From Roseibium sp. (GTDB lineage: Bacteria; Pseudomonadota; Alphaproteobacteria; Rhizobiales; Stappiaceae), in NCBI GenBank assembly GCA_017643215.1, contig JAEPNV010000004.1, forward strand, positions 124,001-188,000: a stretch of 64,000 nt of DNA, written 5' to 3'. Both the position numbers and the translations under genes were made by a program. The notes below the pieces were generated by a model. It was not told where the DNA came from, searched no databases, and saw only the letters and a program-made list of their open reading frames with translations. Below, one piece after another: positions 8,553 to 15,779 of this stretch (position 1 is the stretch's first letter; every line of letters starts with the position of its first letter).

Positions 8553-9026
8553 ATGTTCATATCCGCCATCTTGAGCGCGCTCGGGCTCGGCGTCATCATC
8601 TATTTGCTGTTCACGCTCGCCGTTTATGCGCTCCCATTCTTCGTCGCCGTCACGGTCGGCATGTATGTCTATGGGGCCGACGCCGGCCTTAGCGCGGCGT
8701 TCGTGTCCGCATTCTTCGCCGGCGCGATCACCCTCATCGCCGGGCAGATCGCCTTCGCAACGATCCGTTCCGTACCCGTCAGGTTCGCCATCGGCGCTGT
8801 CTATGCGACTCCCGCAGGCATTGCGGGCTACCACGCCATCAAAGGCCTCTCCGAGATCGGCGGCGCGGGCGAGGCTTGGACGCTCGTCTTCGCGTGGATC
8901 GGCGCCATCGTCGTTGGCGCCACGGCTTGGGCGCGGATCGCCTTCATTGCTGGGCCGGAGGACGATGCGCCGAGAGCATCAGCCAATTCGTCTCCAGTCC
9001 CGCCGTCAATGACAAATAAATATTGA
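8553..9026 (+). CDS. Small membrane protein of unknown function
   Basis: The 157-residue product has about four hydrophobic segments (roughly residues 2-24, 28-65, 75-95 and 103-130), including FISAILSALGLGVIIYLLF and LVFAWIGAIVVGATAW, and a short polar C-terminal tail. No enzyme motif is visible. It probably resides in the inner membrane. The ATG at 8553 has AGGAG about 8 bp upstream and is preferred over the ATG at 8511. It ends the maintenance block; the next genes are on the other strand and AT-richer. Confidence 0.6.
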   Translation: MFISAILSALGLGVIIYLLFTLAVYALPFFVAVTVGMYVYGADAGLSAAFVSAFFAGAITLIAGQIAFATIRSVPVRFAIGAVYATPAGIAGYHAIKGLSEIGGAGEAWTLVFAWIGAIVVGATAWARIAFIAGPEDDAPRASANSSPVPPSMTNKY

Positions 9027-9128
9027 AAACTAACTCATAATTTTGACCAGCTTGTTGGGACTCAGCAAAAAATCCGACAATTAAACCCAATAAAGATGGA
9101 GCATGTCGTAGATCTTAATCCGCCAGTG

Positions 9129-10007
9129 TTATGCGAAAGCCTCGCCAGTTATGATGCTCCAGAGAAACGAAACCGCTCCTTCTACGCGCGCACGAATGGC
9201 CAGCAACTGGGAATGCTCAAACCGCCCCGAGTCTCCGTGCGTACCCTTGTTGAAGATATGAAAGAGCTGGACCACGTTCTCCATGTCATCTTCAACAAAG
9301 TCGGTGACTGCCTCGTCGATGACTCCATGCCGTTGAAAAAAGAAGCGTATCTTTGCTCGCCGTGTCGGCTTACCCTGTTGCGTCAAGTCGCAATTCGGCT
9401 GGGCTGCTTTGACCTCATCGTCTCTTGCAAAACGTTCGAGGATCTCAGTTAGGAGTTCTCTTGCGCTGGTGCAAAAATGGCGGGCCGCGTCTGGGTTTTG
9501 CGGGTTCAGCGCATACAAAGCCCCATGCCACCGGTTACGAACATCCGGTGATATCGCATCTAAAATGTGGTCGATGGACGAAGCTGGCGGTGCCACATCG
9601 CTCTCGTTTTCGGTCGACTCGCCGTGGAGAGCGTTGATTACACTCACAGAGTTGGCCGCCTCTCGTTCGGAAAGATCTAAAAACCGATCCAAACTGCCAT
9701 CGTGAACATTCGTCTCAGCGTGTTGTTCTAGTCTGAGGTAAGATTGCTGAACCGTCTGCACAGACGCACGGTAAGTCACGTATCGAGGCTGCGATGTTGA
9801 ACGAGCGAGCTTCTGTAGTTCTCGACGGAGGCGCTCTCGGTTGGCGCGCACTCTAGCGTTATGCGCCCTTACTTTGCTGTTGTAAGCGCGAATCTCTTGA
9901 TTGAGCTTAGAGATGGCCTGACGGCGTTTGGTCTGGGCCTGTCGCAGCTTTGATTGCGCCTGCCGCAGTTTACTCCGTGCTTGAGAAGAGGATATTCGGC
10001 GAACCAT
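9129..10007 (-). CDS. Coiled-coil protein with putative pPIWI-associating-nuclease-like domain
   Basis: This protein of 292 residues begins with about 65 residues of basic heptad-like repeats (RSKLRQAQSKLRQAQTKRRQ), a long coiled coil that could bind nucleic acid. After a linker, residues 145-290 form a compact domain (ISPDVRNRWHGALYAL, NPDAARHFCTSARELLTEIL, RRAKIRFFF, LFHIFNKGTHGDSGRF). From memory of family patterns it resembles the predicted pPIWI-associating nuclease group; that assignment needs a profile search. It is the last gene of a four-gene minus-strand operon and starts 3 bp after the GIY-YIG gene. Conflict or defence function is inference from context. Confidence 0.6.
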   Translation of the reverse strand: MVRRISSSQARSKLRQAQSKLRQAQTKRRQAISKLNQEIRAYNSKVRAHNARVRANRERLRRELQKLARSTSQPRYVTYRASVQTVQQSYLRLEQHAETNVHDGSLDRFLDLSEREAANSVSVINALHGESTENESDVAPPASSIDHILDAISPDVRNRWHGALYALNPQNPDAARHFCTSARELLTEILERFARDDEVKAAQPNCDLTQQGKPTRRAKIRFFFQRHGVIDEAVTDFVEDDMENVVQLFHIFNKGTHGDSGRFEHSQLLAIRARVEGAVSFLWSIITGEAFA

Positions 10008-10010
10008 TAA

Positions 10011-10400
10011 TTATCTCCAGAGTGACAGACTGCGGTGCTGTGTATTCAAGGGAGGGTTGTAGCGAATAATTAGTCGCCGCTCCGCCTCGATAAATCCAAC
10101 TCGGGCCGCATGACCTGGAGCATGCACAAGCAAATGCGTTGCGCCTTGGAAAATCGCTTCCTCAAGCCGTTCATGGCCGCTTAGTCGGTTCGCAAGGTTC
10201 TCCGCTCTGCCGATATAGAGCGGAACATGGACCGAACCCTCTAGTTTGCAGAACATATAGACAGCGTTAAACGCCGACGGGATCGCCCAAATTTCGTAGA
10301 TGCCGAAACTATAGTTGGTATCGACACCATCGAACCCAGACAAGCTGCCCAACATCGTGGCGGGCGGGCTGAACAATCCGTTCGATATGGGTGCACGCAT
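10011..10400 (-). CDS. GIY-YIG nuclease family protein
   Basis: The 129-residue protein has VYMFCKLEG (about 47-55) and PLYIGRAENLANRLSGH (about 60-76), the first a variant of GIY and the second a good YIG block with the following Arg. FIEAERRLIIRYNPPLN near the end gives the catalytic Glu and the terminal NPPLN typical of GIY-YIG nucleases. It is a stand-alone single-domain nuclease. Neighbours 3-4 bp away on both sides imply one operon with the small unknown gene before it and the coiled-coil protein after it. The substrate is unknown. Confidence 0.8.
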   Translation of the reverse strand: MRAPISNGLFSPPATMLGSLSGFDGVDTNYSFGIYEIWAIPSAFNAVYMFCKLEGSVHVPLYIGRAENLANRLSGHERLEEAIFQGATHLLVHAPGHAARVGFIEAERRLIIRYNPPLNTQHRSLSLWR

Positions 10401-10403
10401 GTC

Positions 10404-10652
10404 TCATGTTCCCCCAATGATTCGCTTCGCAGCTTCTATCGCTTCAGGGGAACCCTCGATCGACCATGTGGCCTCGCCGTTTACTCTTTTTCTTGTGACT
10501 TTAACCGGCTGCCCAGTCTTCGGATCACGAAGCCTCTTCAATCGAAGTTCGATTTCGTTCTCGGCGCCTTTAATGATGTCTTCCTTGATCCCATCAAAGA
10601 ACTGCTTGCTATTCACCTTTCGGTGGCCTCGTCTGTATTCGATTCCCATCAC
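10404..10652 (-). CDS. Small hypothetical protein
   Basis: This 82-residue protein is basic and helical at the start (GHRKVNSKQFFDGIKEDIIKGAENEIELRLKRL cannot be assigned to a family), then has a short beta segment (QPVKVTRKRVNGEATWSIEG) and a final helix. I do not recognise it. It lies between the DUF2188 gene (9-bp gap) and the GIY-YIG gene (3-bp gap), so it is probably a working part of that operon, for example an immunity or adaptor subunit. Confidence 0.55.
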   Translation of the reverse strand: MMGIEYRRGHRKVNSKQFFDGIKEDIIKGAENEIELRLKRLRDPKTGQPVKVTRKRVNGEATWSIEGSPEAIEAAKRIIGGT

Positions 10653-10661
10653 ATCTGCTCC

Positions 10662-10901
10662 TCAGCCTTCAGGCGGGTATGGATCATTTCCGTGGCTATC
10701 GCTGCTACTGATCCTTCCGTCTCGATTGTGGATTTTGAGTTCGGTTTCAGCGTTCCGGCTAATCTCGCGAGCACGGTCAACTGCCTCGCGCTTCGTGTCG
10801 AAGTGACCGCTTGAACGCGCCGCACCGCCGCGCTTTACATCCCAACCGCCATCCGGGTTCGGCACCACATGATGGGTTCCCGCTTTCCGATCTCCAGCCA
10901 T
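10662..10901 (-). CDS. DUF2188 protein
   Basis: The 79-residue product has THHVVPNPDGGWDVKRGGAARSSG followed by TKREAVDRAREISRN, the complete DUF2188 pattern (a small alpha-beta fold that ends in a helix, then an HNRDGRI-type strand). The function of DUF2188 is not known. It is the first gene of the minus-strand operon and faces the XRE regulator across a 135-bp divergent promoter region with two similar operators. Confidence 0.75.
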   Translation of the reverse strand: MAGDRKAGTHHVVPNPDGGWDVKRGGAARSSGHFDTKREAVDRAREISRNAETELKIHNRDGRISSSDSHGNDPYPPEG

Positions 10902-10936
10902 CTTGACCTCCGTCGTAGGGCATTAGCGTGAATCAA

Positions 10937-10954
10937 AGTTCGTTATGACGAACT
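10937..10954 (+). promoter_or_regulatory. Operator 1 between the DUF2188 operon and the XRE gene
   Basis: AGTTCGT-TATG-ACGAACT (10937-10954) is a perfect 7+7 palindrome in the 135-bp divergent intergenic region. A second related site, TATCGT-AAAA-ACGAAC, occurs at 11002-11017. The shared core TCGT-N4-ACGA suggests binding of a dimeric HTH repressor, most simply the adjacent XRE protein. Confidence 0.65.
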
Positions 10955-11001
10955 AAGCCGGAAGATAGGGATTGCGCGTATGGTATGTCAAGGACTATGA
11001 G

Positions 11002-11017
11002 TATCGTAAAAACGAAC
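11002..11017 (+). promoter_or_regulatory. Operator 2 upstream of the XRE gene
   Basis: TATCGT-AAAA-ACGAAC repeats the TCGT-N4-ACGA core of operator 1, 65 bp downstream and 20 bp before the XRE start codon, a position suited to autorepression. Confidence 0.5.
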
Positions 11018-11036
11018 CGCCGGAAAAAGGACCACT

Positions 11037-11357
11037 ATGCCGACACCCTTGGGAGAACGTGTTCGCGAGATCAGGCTGAAACGTGGCTTAACGCTGGAGG
11101 GGCTCGCTGACCGGGTCGGGTCCAGCAAGAGCTATATGTGGGAGATCGAAAACAAGGAGGTTGCCCGCCCCTCAGCCGAAAAACTGGCCCAGATCGCAGT
11201 CGCTCTCGACACGACCGCCGAGTATCTGTTGGGCGGAAATAGCGAACAAGAAGCAGAAAACGCCGAAGACGCCGCCTTCTATCGCAAGTACAGGAAACTC
11301 GACGCGCCCGTAAAGGAACGCCTGCGCAAGATGCTCGACATCTTGGATGAAGATTGA
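11037..11357 (+). CDS. XRE-family HTH regulator
   Basis: The 106-residue protein has a lambda-repressor-type HTH at residues 1-65: GERVREIRLKRGLTLEGLADRVGSSKSYMWEIEN and PSAEKLAQIAVALDTTAEYLLGG. The C-terminal 40 residues are charged and helical. It is coupled to the ImmA/IrrE gene by a TGATG overlap. This pair is the classical repressor-protease switch: ImmA-type peptidases cut their cognate XRE repressor upon a signal. Its probable targets are the two TCGT-N4-ACGA operators upstream, which would also govern the divergent DUF2188 operon. Confidence 0.85.
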   Translation: MPTPLGERVREIRLKRGLTLEGLADRVGSSKSYMWEIENKEVARPSAEKLAQIAVALDTTAEYLLGGNSEQEAENAEDAAFYRKYRKLDAPVKERLRKMLDILDED

Positions 11358-12310
11358 TGGTTGAAGAAAGACGGACATCCCCTCAACGAGAGGCCAATCG
11401 GCTCTCAACCATGCTCCGTCACGTTCTTGGTGAGGATCGTTTTCCGGTTGATGTCGAGGCGTTGGCCCGAGAAGTATCCAAAAACAATGAGGACCCGATC
11501 GAGAAGATTGTAGGTGGAGATTTACCCGGTTTCGAGGGCATGCTCCGGCCACATGGCAAGCGACCCGGCTGGCACATCGTGTACAATGATGATCCACGCT
11601 ACGGCGGTCGGGTCCGCTTTACTATCGCCCACGAGTTTGGCCATTATCAGCTACATCGCTCAGCATTGAGCGCGGGCGACTATGTTACAGGCGTACTTCA
11701 AAAAAACTGCGGCTTCGAATGCAAACCACTTCGTTCCAATGCATGGCGTGAAACCGAGCGGCTTCGCGAAGAACAAGCGGACACATTCGCTTCTTTCCTC
11801 CTGATGCCGCTCGATGATTACCGGAAGCAGGTGGATGGTCAGGAAATGACTGCCAATCTGCTGAACCATATCACCGACCGCTACGGGGTTTCGCTCACTG
11901 CCGCTTGTCGAAAATGGATCGATTTCACCGAGAAGCGCGCGGCAATGATCGTCGCCAGGGACGGCTTCGCTCTGTGGGGGCGAGCCAGCAAGTCCGCACT
12001 GAAGAGCGGAGTTTTCGTCCGTTCAGGGATGACCATGCCCGATAATGCGCTAATCTCTCAAGGCCTAAGAGGCACTGGCTTTACTTCCGAGGTGCCCGTC
12101 AGCCAGCCTGCGGGTATATGGTCTTTTAGCCGAGGATCCGAGCCAGTCCGTGAACTCGCGATGATTTCAGAGTTTCTGGACATATCCATCACAATTCTTC
12201 AGTTCGACGCACACGCGAAGAGCACAGACCTTGAGGAGGAGGAGCCGTGGGATGCGTTCGATCAGTTTAACGCCGGTGGGCAATTCCGCCCAGATTTTGA
12301 TCGTCGTTGA
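11357..12310 (+). CDS. ImmA/IrrE family metallo-endopeptidase
   Basis: The product has 317 residues from the ATG at 11357, which overlaps the XRE stop by one base. Residues 84-100 read GRVRFTIAHEFGHYQLH with the zincin motif H92-E93-x-x-H96. A third zinc ligand is expected in REEQADTFASFLLMP (about 135-149), where the Glu of EEQADTFA fits the family. The C-terminal 150 residues are a sensor-like extension. The protein likely inactivates the upstream XRE repressor. It is a second ImmA protein in this window, distinct in sequence and architecture from the macro-fused one at the left edge. Confidence 0.85.
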   Translation: MVEERRTSPQREANRLSTMLRHVLGEDRFPVDVEALAREVSKNNEDPIEKIVGGDLPGFEGMLRPHGKRPGWHIVYNDDPRYGGRVRFTIAHEFGHYQLHRSALSAGDYVTGVLQKNCGFECKPLRSNAWRETERLREEQADTFASFLLMPLDDYRKQVDGQEMTANLLNHITDRYGVSLTAACRKWIDFTEKRAAMIVARDGFALWGRASKSALKSGVFVRSGMTMPDNALISQGLRGTGFTSEVPVSQPAGIWSFSRGSEPVRELAMISEFLDISITILQFDAHAKSTDLEEEEPWDAFDQFNAGGQFRPDFDRR

Positions 12311-12687
12311 GGTGAGCATTCCGCTCGTTAGCGTTTCTTAAACTCGGCATGAAGGCCAGCGTTTCTCTCGTCTGAAATCGACACTCTAGAAGCCTCCGTC
12401 GCTTGCATCCCGCGAGACGAGCCTCAGCCAGGCGGCAGCACGACTCGGTCCAATCAATACCCCTAGCTCACGCATTTCGCGGTCTGGCTATATCCACCGC
12501 GAACACCTGCCTCCGCCCATCGCACGCCATCTCCTGTCTTCACGCTATCCACGTTGCCGGGACCTTGCCGGTGTCCATGCGCGGCTGTCAGGTCTTCTCC
12601 GATACCCCATCACCCGTGTCCATCACGGCCTCTCCATGGGCTGATCTGGCCGGAGCCGGCTGACGCCTCGACCGCCTCGGCCGCAAC
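12311..12687. other. Non-coding stretch between cargo island and DUF736 leader
   Basis: No convincing gene is seen on either strand in this part. Short open frames here have no ribosome site and no family likeness. The region may contain a decayed end of the cargo island. Downstream it passes into the structured element at 12688-12780. Confidence 0.4.
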
Positions 12688-12780
12688 GGCGGGGATGGTC
12701 TTTCTTCCCCTGGCCGAGGGCCATTCCTCGCGAGCGACCCTTGCGGGTCCAAGAAAGACCATCCCCGCCGTCCTCCGCTG
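12688..12780 (+). promoter_or_regulatory. Structured intergenic element, copy B, upstream of the DUF736 gene
   Basis: A perfect 19-bp inverted repeat pairs GGCGGGGATGGTCTTTCTT (12688-12706) with its exact complement at 12751-12769. The 44-nt interior holds TGGCC/GGCCA (12711-12723) and GACCC/GGGTC (12736-12749) hairpins. The block CCGCCGTCCTCCGCTG (12765-12780) overlaps the right arm and is identical to 7350-7365. A GGCCGCGA...GCGCGG motif just before the ribosome site is also shared with the DUF2493 leader. The fold is conserved while stem sequences differ, suggesting an RNA element. Confidence 0.6.
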
Positions 12781-12881
12781 CGCTGCGGGCCATGAATGGC
12801 TGCGTCGGCGGTCGCCCCGGCCTCTTCGATCGCCATCGAGGCCGCGAAGGGCGCGGGCTCGAAGCCAAAAGGAGAACTGAC

Positions 12882-13214
12882 ATGGCCACCATTGGAACCT
12901 TCAAGAAGACCGGCGACGAGTTCGTCGGTGAAATCGTCACCCTCAGCGTGCAGGCGAAGAACGTCCGCATCATCCCCGAAGAGGGCTCGACCAGCGAGAA
13001 CGCCCCCAGCCACCGCGTCTTCGTCGGCCGCGCCGAGATCGGCGCCGCCTGGTCCAAGCGCTCGAACGAGGGCCGCGACTATCTGAGCCTCAAGCTTGAC
13101 GACCCGAGCTTCACCGCGCCGATCTACGCCAACCTCTTCGACGACACCGTCATCGAGGGCGAGGAGAGCTACAGCCTCATCTGGTCGCGCGCCCGCCGCC
13201 AGAACGGCGACTGA
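12882..13214 (+). CDS. DUF736 family protein
   Basis: The 110-residue protein matches DUF736 along its length: MATIGTFKKTGDEFVGEI, a central SHRVFVGRAEIGAAW, YLSLKLDDPSF and YANLF near the end. DUF736 proteins are short beta-rich proteins abundant on alphaproteobacterial plasmids and ICEs and often highly expressed; their function is unknown. AGGAGA 6 bp upstream of 12882 sets the start and excludes the longer upstream frame. It is monocistronic, followed by a minus-strand HTH gene. Confidence 0.9.
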   Translation: MATIGTFKKTGDEFVGEIVTLSVQAKNVRIIPEEGSTSENAPSHRVFVGRAEIGAAWSKRSNEGRDYLSLKLDDPSFTAPIYANLFDDTVIEGEESYSLIWSRARRQNGD

Positions 13215-13262
13215 GCCGCCGCCGAGCGCCCCGCCCAGACACGGGCGGGGCCGCTTCTCACT

Positions 13263-13496
13263 TCAGTTGTCCTTCGGCCGATCATCGAGAAGCGCTGCCG
13301 GTTTTACATCCAGCGCCATCGCCACGTGCCAGAGCGTCACGATCGTTACGTTCTGCTGGCCGCGTTCCATGGCGCTCACATGGGCGCGATCGACGCCCAT
13401 CTTTGCCGCCAGCGCATCCTGGCTGATTCCAGCTTTCAGCCGGTAGTGTCTGAGATTGCTGCCAAATGTCTCACGAATATCCATCCGTGAGCACAT
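13263..13496 (-). CDS. qseC: XRE-type HTH repressor, QseC-like
   Basis: This small protein (77 residues, or 73 if started at the MDIRETFG codon) consists almost wholly of an HTH_3 domain: NLRHYRLKAGISQDALAAKMGVDRAHVSAMERGQ and a C-terminal helix with LLDDRP. In ICEMlSymR7A a small HTH protein, QseC, is divergent from the antiactivator gene qseM and sets a bistable switch by binding operators between them. The same layout is seen here: divergent orientation to a DUF2285 gene, with adjacent CGTATT-type palindromes in between. The symbol is given by context and length, so it is an orthology inference. Confidence 0.7.
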   Translation of the reverse strand: MCSRMDIRETFGSNLRHYRLKAGISQDALAAKMGVDRAHVSAMERGQQNVTIVTLWHVAMALDVKPAALLDDRPKDN

Positions 13497-13505
13497 TGCG
13501 GATCG

Positions 13506-13534
13506 CGTATTTTAGTGCGACGTATTATAATACG
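13506..13534 (+). promoter_or_regulatory. Twin operators between qseC-like and qseM-like genes
   Basis: CGTATTATAATACG (13521-13534) is a perfect 14-bp palindrome. The adjacent CGTATTTTAGTGCG (13506-13519) is a degenerate version, spaced 15 bp start to start. The strong and weak site pair next to an XRE gene matches the O1/O2 logic known for QseC, where a high-affinity site controls one promoter and a weak site the other. Confidence 0.6.
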
Positions 13535-13655
13535 CGGGCTGGCCGACCCGCCGACGGCTTGCCGCGCTTCGGTCCGTTTCAACCGCCCGGCGGTTGCGCC
13601 TGTCATGGTTTCCGGGCCATTAATCATTTGGGCAAAGCCCGCCAGGATCTCTGCA

Positions 13656-13928
13656 ATGACCCGCACTTCCGAGCCACCGATTGTTGATGCGCCGCCAGCG
13701 GCGGACTGCGTGACCGTCTATGACCGGCAGCATCTGAAACTGTACGTGCGCCTCTTGGACGCCGAGAACTCCGGCGCGTCTGTCGCTGAGGTCGCGAGAA
13801 TCCTGCTTGGCATCGATCCGGAAAGCGAGCCGGAACGCGCCGAACGGGTGCATGCGAGCCATCTCGGCCGCGCACGCTGGATGACCGAGCACGGCTACAA
13901 AGACCTCCTTCAACGCGGGCTCCCCTGA
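13656..13928 (+). CDS. qseM: DUF2285 protein, QseM-like antiactivator
   Basis: The product has 90 residues and a single DUF2285 fold: VTVYDRQHLKLYVRLLDAENSG, SVAEVARILLGID, RVHASHLGRARWMTEHGYKDLL. In ICEMlSymR7A, QseM is a stand-alone DUF2285 protein that binds and inhibits both FseA and TraR, holding the ICE in the integrated state. Position supports the same role: divergent from an XRE gene and 135 bp before the fseA-like gene. No LuxR or LuxI gene is visible in this window, so its partner may be FseA alone or the quorum genes may lie outside. The start at 13656 has AGGATC about 8 bp upstream. Confidence 0.7.
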   Translation: MTRTSEPPIVDAPPAADCVTVYDRQHLKLYVRLLDAENSGASVAEVARILLGIDPESEPERAERVHASHLGRARWMTEHGYKDLLQRGLP

Positions 13929-14063
13929 CCCAAAAAGCGACAAGGTGATGCGTAGCGCGCATCACCGAATGCCGCCCCGAGGCCTGGGCAACAGCAACCT
14001 GAGCCCGAAATTCTTGCGGGAGGGCGCCGTTTCAGTTGTGCGCCTGCTGCGAGGAGTGCGGCC

Positions 14064-14784
14064 ATGTCGCGGGACTGGCGTGATGATCGCGCCTATGACC
14101 ATTTCGACAGCCTTGACGTCTCCGGGCTCGCCTGGGAATGCCTGAGACGCAACGAAAACTATCGCGCGGACTATGCGCGGATGCGACATGGCGGAGGAGC
14201 GCCCGCTGATTGGGGGTTGCGATTTCCCCGTTGATCCAGACATCGCCGCACCCGACGCTCCGGTCTTCTGGCGGCCCGACTTCGCCCCCGCAGTCGTCAA
14301 CTTGGTCGCCAAGCTGCCGGACTTCGGGCTGCAAACGGCCAGCATTGCCAAACACTTCACTGAGCGCCGAACCGATGAACACGGACAGCCTTGGGCTCTA
14401 CTGCCGGACGGCGCCGTGCTTGTGGCGACCTCGGGCGCGCTCGACGCGCGAAGCGTCGGCGTCCTCATCCCGCTCGATGATCATTGGCCGATCCGTGTCG
14501 CCGCCGCCGAACGCTTACGGCTACGACTGATCGAGCGAACCGCCGACCCACCCATCACCCCGCAGCGCCGCGAGCGCCTCAAACGCGCACTGCGCTGCAT
14601 CGACGGCCGCCGTGATGGCGCGACCTATCGGGCGATCGCGACCGCCTTCTTCGGCGCCCGCCGTGTCGCCGAAGAACCTTGGAAGACGAGTTCGTTGAAG
14701 GCTCAGATCGCGAGACTCGCGGCTTATGGTCGGACGCTCATCGCACGTGGCCACGAAGACTTGCTTCGCGGCAAATTGAAGTAA
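14064..14784 (+). CDS. fseA: FseA-like excision activator made by +1 frameshift
   Basis: The first frame runs from the ATG at 14064 (GAGGAG 7 bp upstream) for 56 codons (SRDWRDDRAYDHFDSL, WECLRRNENYRADY) to a TGA at 14232-14234. The second frame has DPDIAAPDAPVFWRPDF onward and a C-terminal DUF2285 domain to 14784. Joining at TTT CCC C (14223-14229) with a one-base skip gives a continuous 239-residue protein reading LRFPVDPD. In ICEMlSymR7A the homologous msi172-msi171 pair is fused by +1 programmed frameshifting to give FseA, which activates excision by turning on rdfS. The CCCC run and the stop two codons later fit that mechanism. A simple sequencing or real deletion is the alternative. Confidence 0.75.
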
Positions 14785-14829
14785 TCGCTTGGTGCCGGAA
14801 ACTTCACGAAGCGAATTTTTCTGGTTCGG

Positions 14830-15776
14830 ATGCCGGTCTCTCTCTACAAGTCGAGGATGACCGAAACTTCCCTCGATTTCGGCTTCTACCCTGGTCCGCT
14901 CGATCTTGACGCCGGCGAGATCACCATCCGGTCGCGACCCGACCGTGAAGCCATCGCCGCCGATCTGCGGAACGAGGCGGGCATTGAGAAAGACTGGATC
15001 TACGCGCCTGCCCAGCGATCGCGAGACTTCATGACGGGCGCCGTACATGAGAAACCCTATTCGGCGCGTGTCTTCGGGTTACCGAAGACCCACACGATCA
15101 CCCACCGCCGGGGGGGGACAACGAGGATCATCTGACGTTCCATCTGTGGAGTCTCTCGTTCTTCACCGGCCTGCGGCTGACGGCGACGGAGGCCGGATTT
15201 CTCGACGCCACGCCGCTCAAGCCCGGCAAGCTCGTCGACTTCGTTCTGCTCGGCGACAGTTTGTCCGCATGCGTCGCGCTCGCCGAGCGGTTCTGGTCAG
15301 CCAACCTCGCGACGCCGCGGCAGGCGCAGCGCTTCGCCGCTGCCGTGCATGCGCTTTTTCTGGCCCAGTATCCGCCCGCGCTGCAATTCGAGCGTTTCGT
15401 CTATCTCTATGCGGCGCTGGACGCCTGCTTCGCGCTCGCCAAAGAGATGCACCCGCCGAGCGGGCACGTTCCGCACTCTGGTCGCGCGGCCTGGCTCTGC
15501 CAGCGCTTTGGGATGGAGGTTCCGGCATGGGCGGACGCCGGTGGCCCGGGCGCTGCCGAGGTCGCCACCATCCGCAATGACGCGGTGCATGAAGCGCTCT
15601 ACATGGGCGAACCACTCGGCTTTGCCTTGCATGGCGTCGGCGCGAGCCAGAACCTGACTCTAGAGCTTGAAGCGTTGATCTGCCGGTTCCTGGTCGCGCT
15701 GATCGGCGCGGCTTCCACCGACTACGTGCAATCACCGGTCAACACGCGGCAGCGCCACGGCTTGAGGTTAGGCTGA
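14830..15776 (+). CDS. HEPN-like protein interrupted in a G8 tract
   Basis: The first frame (14830-15117; possible start also at 14857) encodes LDFGFYPGPLDLDAGEITI and ends in PYSARVFGLPKTHTITHRR. The rest, from 15117 in the -1 frame, continues DNEDHLTFHLWSLSFFTGLRL to 15776. The switch point is the GGGGGGGG run at 15110-15117; nine Gs would restore one frame of about 316 residues. Near the C-terminus RNDAVH (Arg codon 15573, His codon 15588) is an R-x4-H motif like that of HEPN ribonucleases, in a helical context. The stop is 3 bp before the cyclase-like gene, so both likely form one cassette. Slippage on the G run could yield some full-length protein. Family name not recognised. Confidence 0.65.
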
Positions 15777-15779
15777 TAC

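Noticed and set aside
12403..12663. 86-codon ORF in the gap after the ImmA gene
   Set aside because: Atypical composition, rich in Ala, Arg, His and Ser, with no ribosome site; overlaps the approach to the structured leader.
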